Source: Psilocybe azurescens (lineage: Eukaryota; Basidiomycota; Agaricomycetes; Agaricales; Agrocybaceae). From it: a DNA stretch of 64,000 nt. Location of the stretch: contig JAJIRX010000624.1 in the NCBI GenBank assembly GCA_023853785.1, positions 1 through 64,000 on the forward strand, in the 5' to 3' direction. This document shows positions 56,174-64,000 of the stretch, piece after piece. The notes beneath the pieces were generated by a model that made no database searches, was not told where the DNA came from, and saw nothing but the letters and a program-made list of their open reading frames with translations. The stretch's first letter is position 1. Every line of letters starts with the position of its first letter. The translations under genes were made by a program, and so were the position numbers.

Positions 56174-57732
56174 CCGGCCCCGCACACTGGATTACCGACA
56201 ACTGCTCAAATCACTCGCAGTTATGAAATTCGCTTGGAGAAGTGGCAAATTGCTGAAGCCACTGTCAAGCAGTGCATTGCTAGCACTGTCCCTGATTCTA
56301 TTTTCAACCGAATCAAATCTAAGAAGACAGCAAAAGATGTCTGGGACGCTATTGCTGATATCTTTGAAACCTGCTCAACCATGGTCACAATTGACTTGAG
56401 GCTAAAGCTTCAGAATGTCAAGTGCGGTGACGCCGAGGATGTACGTACCCACTTTGACAAGCTTGCTGATATGAAGGAATGCCTTGCATCTTACAGAGTT
56501 GACCTTGAGGATCACGAATATGCTTCTATTCTCATTGGTTCACTCCCTTCTATCTATGACTCTACACTCTCATCCATCCTTGCATCTGCTAAACTTAGAA
56601 AAACCACACTCGACCCAGATACTGTGACCAGTTTTATCATCAACGACTTTGATAGACGCAAACTGACAAAGAAGAAAGGGAAGGGGCATGGGGATGGGGA
56701 TGCTGCATACTATGCTGGAGGTGTGAAAGGAGGAAGTCAAAAGGGGGGTGGAAGGAAGACAAAGTTTGCCACAACTGCTTGAAGAAAGGTCACTTCAAGG
56801 CAGATTGTTGGGCAAAAGGTGGAGGAAAGGAGGGTCAAGGACCCAAAGGAAGGAAGGGTGGAGGGAGCGACCAGAAGGCTGAGGCAAATGTGGCGGATAC
56901 CAAGGAGGAGGATGGCATATGGGCTGTGCAGGATAACGAGATGGAGATGACTGACTGGGAGGATGACAGCAGTGAGAGCACTGACTGGTCATTATTGAGC
57001 AACAATTCCGAAGTGGAATTCGAGCACTTACCAGAATCATTCCACATTCCTGATACCGATCCACTGAATGCTGACTGTCTTTGCTCCATCATGCTCACAC
57101 AAAATGTCGACCACGCACACATCGCTATCTATGAAGATTCCATGCCTGAACTCCAATCAGTAACAGCCACCTCAATCTCATCAGATGAAAGCTATCTTAC
57201 CTCATATAACAATGTAGACTCTATGCCTGACCTCGAATCCATTGCAAGAAATTCTGATGATGGAGAGAGCAGCTGTGAGGATGACTCTGACTTAGAGGAA
57301 GCAGAGAAGACGATGTTTGCCAGTGTGGCCTTGATAGGAACACTGGAAACTCGTAAAGCTGAAAGTGACTTGTATGACTCAGGAGCATCATCAGGGTACG
57401 CATTCATCATGGATGGAGGATGTGTCTCATGGAGCTCTTGCAAACAAGAGCTTGTCACCCTATCCACCACGGAGGCCAAATACGTTGCAGCAACACATGC
57501 CGCCAAAGAAGCTATCTGGCTTTGCAACTTCATTGGAGAAGTTTTTGGTCCACTAACCACTCCAACAACTCTTCACTGCGACAATCAATCTGCCATCGCT
57601 ATTGCCACCAACGGAAACTTTCACATGCGAACCAAGCACATCGACATACACTATCATTTCATCTGCTACGTCGTCAAGAATGGTTCAATCATCCTTATTT
57701 ATTGCCCTCACGGATGACATGACAGCTGACAC

Positions 57733-59550
57733 GAGGTCTTTCCTTTCCCCACACAATCCATATGGACTCCAGTGGACTCCAGTGGACTCTCTGTCCAGCC
57801 AAACTGGCTGACAGATTGTCCAGTCCACTGGACTGGAACGGACTGCAGTCCACTGCAGTCCACTGGACTGCATTGGACTCCTGCCAAATTTTCAGTCCAG
57901 TCTCAGTCCAGTGGATTATGAGTCCAGTCAAGTCCACTGGAGTCCACTGGAGTCCACTGGACTGGGGGTTAAATATTCACTGAACAACAACAAATAATAT
58001 ATTTATTAGCACAGTCCAGTTGAATCCACTGGAGTCCACTGGATGCAACAATTAATGCAATATCTGAAGTATGATCATTAGTTATTAATATTAATTGCAA
58101 AAATAAAAGAGTAAAATCAATGGAAATAAACTCTATGAAATAACAATTAAATGAAATAATAGTTGAATATACTTGGGAGCAAAGCCTCCTATGGATACAA
58201 TTTTGTATTTTGTTCAGTCCGCGGGGTCAAATTTCACAAGCACATGTGACATGCACGTGTGCCCGGCATCAGCTGATCGGCACAACAATGATCAAATAAA
58301 CGACCCCAACCTTTCTTCCGACTACCACCACCACCACCTCGTCGGTCGGAGCCAGGCGACAACCAACCCGATGCGACAGAGGATGACAACAACCGTGACA
58401 GCCACGCCAACGACAACGACAATGACAGCAACAACGAGGACCCAGACGAGGAGGACCACAAACGCAACGACAAGGACCCGGACAAGGACGTGGCGAAGAC
58501 CCGGACATAGGCGAGGACAACCTGGACGGGGACAACAGCAACGAGGATGCAGACGGATGGGGACAACAGGGACAAGGACAGCGGACACGGACGGTGGCTG
58601 CAACAACGATGAGGACACAGACGGTGGCTGTGACAGCGACGAGAGCAGACGGGGGCGACGGGGCGAGGACGCAGACGCAGACGTGACAGCAATGAGGACA
58701 CGGATGACAGGGACAAGGACAAGGGCAGCGGACACGGACGGCAGCTGCGACAGGGACAAGGATGGACGGGGACAACAGGGACAAGGACAAGGACAAGGAT
58801 GCAGACGCAGATGACAGGGACAAGGACAAGGACAAGGACGTGGACGGTGGCTGCGACAGTGACAAGGACAGACATGGTACCGACCCGACGGACGACATGT
58901 ACGATGGTAAAGTACTGCTCCTGCCCCCTTTTTATTTTTTATTTTATTCGCTTTTTTTCTTCATTTTGTCTTGGCCCTCGCATGTAGATATGTAGTAATG
59001 TATTAAATAGTTATTAATATACTGTATTCCACTAATCTGAATTTATATTAAGATTGAATTTATTTACTGTATCAAGTCCAGTGGACTACAGTGGACTACA
59101 GTTATTTTAGTCCATATTCACTGTATAGTATAAGATCTACTAAAGTGCAGTGGAATCCACTGGAGTCCACTGGACTCTGTTTACCTTTTACACTCAGTAT
59201 ATAGGCAAGTCCAGTGGAGTCCATATGGACTGTGTGGGGGATGGTAAAGTACTGGGACATCCGTTGGACTTCCATTGGAATTCCGTTGGACTTGTCCACT
59301 GGAATTCCAATGGTCATGTCCAGTGGGATTCCGATGGACTTCCATTGGACTTCTGTTGGTCCTGTCTGGTCATTTCCAGTGGACAGTCTGTTGGACTTGT
59401 AGTCCGGTCAGACTTTCACTGGAATCTCACTGGAATCTCACCGGAAAATTTTAGCAGTCCTAGACCAGAAAATTTGTCATTCTGAATATAGAAAGTCGAT
59501 GGAGTCCGACTGGAGTCCGACCAAAAAATGGGGGGCCGTGTAAAGACCTC
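57733..59550. mobile_element. E-family element, copy E2
   Basis: Begins GAGGTCTTTCC and ends CGTGTAAAGACCTC. Both arms are arrays of AGTCCACTGG variants (57760-58050 and 59080-59420); the centre (58370-58870) is a purine-rich strand of GACAAGGAC / GACGGGGAC units, the reverse complement of the E1 hexamer type. The left flank is the copia RNase H end (TADT codons); the right flank is F-box exon 1 sequence. No direct target duplication is seen. Long overlapping ORFs in the centre are repeat artefacts. Confidence 0.7.
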
Positions 59551-61394
59551 CGATTTCGGGACTGGGTATTATGACTTCGATGTGTGTTACACCTTCATCT
59601 TCATCTTTTTCATCTACCCTTTTAACAGACGGACTGGGTACGATAATGCGACCCCACAGATGACTCGCAAGATGCGGCTGTACGACGCACTCTATACCCA
59701 GCTCCCGCGCTTCGAGCAGCTGCACACGCTCGTCCTCGACAGCACGGTCGTCCGTTGCACACACACTACGTCCTGGGTGGCATGCGCGCGCTGCGCACAC
59801 TCAGCCTCGTAAACTGCACATATCCGCCTCGCCGATAAGTTCCGAGATCAAATCGCGGCGGTGCGCGAGTTGGCTGAGTCCAAACTGGGCATCCGCTCGA
59901 GCTCCGGGTGGCGTGCGGGGTCATTGGATCCTATGTCTTCTTCGTTGTCGAACACAGCGGCGCCCATGATAGCAGCACCGACGCGCCTCGAGTGGAGCGG
60001 GTCGCGCGCGGAGTGGGCGGCGAACATGTACATCCCGTCTGAGTACCCGTTCGGGCGGCTCAGTATCACGGCGCTCGTGCTAGATAGAATTCATAGCGGC
60101 GAGAGCACGGGCGGGAATGATTGGGACCAGGAAAGGAACGCGTTCCATCCGATGGGGTTGGTGTTTGCGAGGGGGCTGGAGAAGTTGAGGGTGGTTTGGA
60201 CGCCAGGGGCGGCAGAGGCGTGGGCGTTTGCGTGGGCGACATATGGGGAGGATGGTGGAGATGCGCCTTGGAGTTGCAGTGGGATCGCCAAATGGACTGG
60301 GGTGTTGGACAACATCAAAGATTTAGACGTTACATTCCCCATGCTGACGCGGGACCTGGTCAACTCCTTTGTCGCCTTCGTTGGGTGCTGCACGCGCACT
60401 GATATATTAAGTACAGGCAAAGGCAAGGGCAAAAGAAAGGGAGGGAAATAGGGAGAGGCCCGAGGATCCGGCTGGTAGTGGAGCGACATAATTTCTCGGA
60501 GCAGGATGTGGGCACTGTGTTGATTCCAGTGGCGGGTGTGTGGAGCTATGAGGGCCCGCTGGTGTTTGCGAGGACGTTTTTGGGTGTGAGTGGTGTCGAA
60601 GTCGACGCCGGCGACGATGAAAACGTAAACACGAACGCAAACACGAACACGGACAGGTGTTTACGCAAAGTCGTGATGACCGAGTCCCTTGAGCTGCCCG
60701 CGCTTCTTCGTGGCCTCGAGGATCTCCCCAAGAGCGTGCAGTCACTAGAGGTGAGGATGCAGACGTGGGATGTGGAGGTGCTCCTTGCGGTGCGCAAGCT
60801 GTTTCAGGACATGCGGGAGCTGGTGGTTTGGTACGGCGGGGACGAGTTTGGGGAGGTGAGTCGGGGTTTCTTTCTTTTTCTCTCGCTCTCTTTCACACAC
60901 ACTTGATGGGTCTTTGGTCTGTTGTTCTGATTTTTTATTTCACTTTTTTATAGGACTTCTTTGCAACACTCGGCACAAACATTCTCTCCGACCTGCCGAA
61001 TCTGACGATTCTCAAGCTCATGCGGGATACATTGTACGTACAGCAGCAGATTAATTTGAGTAACAGCACTACGGATGATGAGGATGACGAAGATGGGGAT
61101 GGGGATGGGGATGGTGGGGACGGTCTTTTGGCGGTGATACGAGTGCGGACGACGACGGCCCATCGACATTGTCCCCTCTTTCGCACTCGCCAGCCCGATC
61201 CCACACCAAACGCAAGCCAAAGCCTCCTTTAGAATCCCAAGAACAGTCCCTGATGAATAGGGAGCGGCCTGAGGGACTACCTTGCCAGGTGGGGCCGGTA
61301 TTGTAAGATGTTAAGGTGTGTGCAGGTTCGTAGGGATAAAGTGTGGGAGAGGGTGTTTGAGGGCGATGGGTTGAGGGAGAGGAAGGTTGGGTGA
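59551..61394 (+). pseudogene. F-box paralogue, copy B, lacking the F-box
   Basis: Only the last about 30 bp of exon 1 remains after the E2 terminus; exons at 59660-60410, 60452-60855 and 60954-61394 match exons 2-4 of copy A. A one-base deletion near 59750 leads to a stop near 59812; a two-base deletion near 59823 would restore the frame. A one-base loss near 61127 also disrupts exon 4. Between these, copy B keeps what looks like the ancestral frame (ARGLEKLRVVWTPGAAEAWA), where copy A is shifted. Without the F-box domain and start codon it is unlikely to make an SCF adaptor. Confidence 0.8.
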
Positions 61395-62735
61395 CGGATG
61401 AGTTTTTCTTTTCTTTCTTGTGTGTTTAATTTGAATATTTTTGGTGTTGGTGCTACTGGCGTTCGACTCTCCAGCATGAGCTGTATGCTCTGACTCCTTC
61501 CATATGCCTTTCTTCCTTCCTTCTTTATTGATATTGTCATCCTCTTATTCGTTCGTTCTATGTAGGTTACATGTAAAGGTAAACAATCCTACTATGCTTG
61601 CCCTGTATACATGCACAATACTCGAGTACATACAGTGAATGCAATGAATGATATAGTTCAACCTTTCCAGTGCACGACGTCGGACGCCAACCCTCAACGA
61701 CCGCATTATAGTATCTCGTTGATTGTATAGCGGAGATCACGATTGTTACAAAACCGTTCAGTAAATGGAATTGAATTGATGAAAATCTTACTCATTTTCC
61801 ACTTCGGTTCCCTCTGAACGCCGTCTGTCAAGAGTCTAGACTTTGGCTTGATATGTTCTTGGACTTGAGTACATGAATTAGAAAGGACTTCGGACGATCA
61901 GGTCTGGGCAGTAGACAATCGGACGACTGTGACGCGGTGCCGGTGCTCTACCGGCACGTTATACGCATTGTGCCTCGCCTGTGCCGCTGCACTCGATGTA
62001 AGAATAAACGAAATGGAGGGCCAATGGGAAGCCGAAGCTCTGCGAAGGGTGTGGGTGTACTTTTTTGGTGGGTGTGCACGAAGTGAAGCGCTCGGATCCT
62101 GGGCTCGGGGTCGATTGAATCTGAAATTAGGATGCCGCGTACTATGTGGGCACTGAGGGAAGGAAGAAAGGGTCACAAGTCCACGCGCACTAGTCCCCGT
62201 GTCGTACCCAGGACTGAAGATTGAGTCACGTGTGATGCAGGAATTGAACTGAATTGAAATAGATCTGCAGCTTTCCCTTCTTTCCTCTCCTTCTTCTTCA
62301 GGGTTCTGTGCTGTTCCTTCCGAGTCCACGGAGAGTTATTTACATGGCCGCTGTCTCGTCGATGCTGAGCGTCTTTCCTGCTGCCTCCAACGCAAGCCCA
62401 CGGCGGCGATGGCGAGTCCTTTCGTGAATCCATACCATGTTGGGTTCTATTCTGTATTGACCAGGGACGAGCATGTGGGCTGGAATATCAGACATGGGCC
62501 CGAATGAGCACATTTTTGATACCAGCTACTAACGACCCGACGCCGTGAGTTTTCTGCTTCTCTTTACCCCTGTACTTTGTCCCTGTCCTGTTCCTGCCCA
62601 TGTAAGGACGACGATGGCTCCCGCAACAGTTTCTCATTATTACTGAATAGTCATAGGTCCTCGCAGAGCGTATGTGATCGAACACCAGCAGATGAAGTAG
62701 CGGATGTCGCATATTGTGCGGTCGAGAGAGGGTGA
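61395..62735. other. Flank of the F-box paralogue, no gene called
   Basis: Alignable with copy A 19029-20430. The small ORF of copy A at 20221 is here broken by stops (for example TAG in the QQMK* stretch). Confidence 0.5.
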
Positions 62736-63317
62736 GTGTTCTGCTGCCTCCTTCCTCTCCTTTCTTTCGTCCTTCTTTCTGTCCCTTCTCCTTCCCCTCT
62801 CTTCCTCCTCCCCTCCTCGCCTACTTCCCTCCGCGTTTTTTCCCCTTGTGCAACCCCTTTTCCTACATCCTTCCTAATGAGCACACAGACTAAAATTTTC
62901 CCTCCCCTCTCAAAAATAAAGAGAAATGGTCAACGTAATATCCCACCTCCCGTTCAACCTGTACAACCAAAAATTCTTCAAATCCAAATACTTGTCTTCC
63001 CAGTCGGCGATGAAAGTCTCCGTATCCTCTTCTTTGCCTTCGCGCGGTCGACATCTGCGTCGACGTCACGCTCCGCGCGGAATTTGAAGTTGCATCGGCC
63101 GTCGCTCAATTTCCCGCTGTGCGCTTCTTATAATGCGGGCACGGCAGGCAACGTTCAGGGGCATATCGGTGCGCCGCTGACGAGCAACGCGGTTGGCACC
63201 CCTATATCAGGATACGGAGCAGGAGCAGGAGGATCGTCCAGGTCATCGTCCCTCGCGTCCCGTGAGGGTCGTGCGAAGAGGAAGGACGTCGGTGTGGGTG
63301 CGATTTACCAAGCTTGA
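62736..63317 (+). CDS. Ser/Gly/Pro-rich ORF in copy-B-specific DNA
   Basis: A 193-codon open frame overlapping the 680 bp present in copy B but not in copy A. Part of it looks protein-like (ILQIQILVFPVGDESLRILF, then SYNAGTAGNVQGHIGAPLTS), ending GRAKRKDVGVGAIYQA. The start codon and splicing are unclear and I do not recognise a family. Confidence 0.3.
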   Translation: MFCCLLPLLSFVLLSVPSPSPLFLLPSSPTSLRVFSPCATPFPTSFLMSTQTKIFPPLSKIKRNGQRNIPPPVQPVQPKILQIQILVFPVGDESLRILFFAFARSTSASTSRSARNLKLHRPSLNFPLCASYNAGTAGNVQGHIGAPLTSNAVGTPISGYGAGAGGSSRSSSLASREGRAKRKDVGVGAIYQA

Positions 63318-63671
63318 TCTTATGACACAGAGGAGGTGGAAGGTGGAAAAGACCAAGCGACCCCGCATCTCCACGATCCTCATCCACCCTCCACGTTCGT
63401 CGCCATCACGATCTTCCTATTCTTCGTCATCATCCTCGTCCTCTTTGTCGTCGCCTTCACTCCGCTCTCCATCTCCATCTCCTTCTCTATCTCCTTCCTT
63501 GCCTAAAACAGAGGGCAACGCAGCGACGCACCACCCGAAACCTTGTGTGTCGCCCTCGTCCTCGCCCGCGTCAACTGCCAGCGCTCGTGCGTGAGCATTC
63601 AGGATACAAGATGTGGGGCCGCTGGTCTTTAACTCGAGCGACTGAAGATTGGAGGGCAGCGATGTTGATGC

Positions 63672-63899
63672 ATGCCGCGGGTGCGGGCTGGTGGGCATGG
63701 ACAGCTGGCTATGCTGGTTATGCTGGTTATGGCTATTTATGACAGAAAAGATTCCACCGCGCGTCTATCCGTGGCTGCCTCCAGCCTCACGTCAGCGTCC
63801 GCGTCGAGACTCGAGTTCATGTGTGCCTCCACTCCCGATTCCGCGCATACATTCAACCCACCTCCACCTCCACCCACCTCCATTATCGCGTTCGTCTAA
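63672..63899 (+). CDS. Conserved 75-codon ORF (pair of 20697-20921)
   Basis: Same frame, stop and Pro-rich end (FNPPPPPPTSIIAFV) as the copy A ORF, with a 9 bp in-frame tandem gain (Ala-Met-Leu region) near 63715. Possibly the last exon of an unrecognised gene. Confidence 0.35.
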   Translation: MPRVRAGGHGQLAMLVMLVMAIYDRKDSTARLSVAASSLTSASASRLEFMCASTPDSAHTFNPPPPPPTSIIAFV

Positions 63900-64000
63900 T
63901 CTATATTCGATTACTGTCACCCACTGCCCAAAACATCACCGATACTACTGACTAACAATACCAATACCAAACCACAGCTGTACCGCCGGTAATAAAGCCA

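Larger units (their letters stand above)
53541..57717 (+). pseudogene. Ty1/copia gag-protease-RNase H, internally deleted and interrupted
   Basis: Gag starts at the ATG at 53541 (MSTPVKEEFFKVPKLLANGS), has a TGA in ALSA*GLLEYI, and is split at 53778 by R1e; it resumes at 56178 (GLPTTAQITRSYEIRLEKWQ) and is copia-type Gag (KKTAKDVWDAI, FDKLADMKECL). A frameshift or lost intron near 56780 precedes the zinc knuckle (CxxC, then KKGHFKADCW). An acidic stretch leads to the protease motif YDSGAS (about 57375). Directly after it, in frame, comes the C-terminal RNase H (GYAFIMDGGCVSWSSCKQEL, TTEAKYVA, CDNQSAIAIA). Integrase and RT, normally about 3 kb, are missing. Confidence 0.88.
59551..64000. repeat. 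Segmental duplication, copy B (pair of 17176-21020)
   Basis: Alignable with copy A over F-box exons 1 (end) to 4 and flanks to the window end. The 5' edge is exactly the E2 terminus. Confidence 0.88.

Noticed and set aside
58173..58898. Overlapping ORFs of about 210 codons on both strands in E2
   Set aside because: Repeat-driven open frames in a GACAAGGAC-type array, with no domain and no consistent start.
1..64000. CRISPR arrays, rRNA genes, bacterial-type operons, riboswitches
   Set aside because: None seen. The repeats present are transposon- or slippage-derived and the genes are intron-containing eukaryotic genes.

Overview
The window is nuclear DNA of a filamentous fungus, almost certainly a mushroom-forming basidiomycete (Agaricomycetes). 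The genes are split by many short (about 40-70 bp) introns. They include type-3 copper tyrosinases with the fungal C-terminal placeholder domain, a NACHT-type NTPase, an F-box protein, and transposable elements typical of such genomes: a Ty3/gypsy chromovirus, Ty1/copia, CACTA/EnSpm and Tc1/mariner. No bacterial, organellar or viral genome features are visible, and there is no CRISPR, rRNA or canonical tRNA gene.

Layout. 1-6929: a degenerate Ty3/gypsy chromovirus with both LTRs, inserted in a repeat I call R1. 6930-8760: the R1 end and an unrecognised spliced gene remnant. 8830-15560 and 22390-33534: duplicated host gene units built from three parts: an uncharacterised module (M), tyrosinase, and a NACHT gene. 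They hold two intact tyrosinase genes (10781-12729 and 29993-31939), one tyrosinase exon relic near 33.0 kb, one NACHT gene (23929-27225) and its 5'-truncated, frameshifted relative (about 13736-15193). 16921-21780: an F-box gene and flanking DNA; the same block, without its first exon, returns at 59551-64000.

33535-59550 is a 26 kb transposon island whose two outer edges are both termini of one family (E; ends GAGGTCTTT and AAAGACCTC). Inside it: E copies with decamer arrays, a (TTGTCC)n tract and an inverted pair of tRNA-like SINE heads; four R1 copies; a Tc1/mariner element (39847-49872) sitting in R1; an 8.4 kb CACTA element (40310-48730) sitting inside the Tc1 transposase gene; a DNA element with terminal repeat arrays (51171-53048); and an internally deleted copia element (about 53234-57732) whose gag gene is split by R1, which itself carries a solo LTR. 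The CACTA element has an apparently intact 1,020-residue transposase, a companion gene on the other strand, and a captured, tandemly amplified piece of the host aspartate-semialdehyde dehydrogenase gene.

How it fits together: the host genes here (melanin/phenol oxidation, NLR-like sensing, SCF-type ubiquitination) belong to families that expand and decay by local duplication, and the two intact tyrosinases share a recent homogenisation tract over their 3' halves. The transposon island gives a readable order of insertions from flanking target duplications and restored reading frames. Exon boundaries below were chosen by eye from GT/GC-AG sites and frame continuity. They have not been checked against transcripts.
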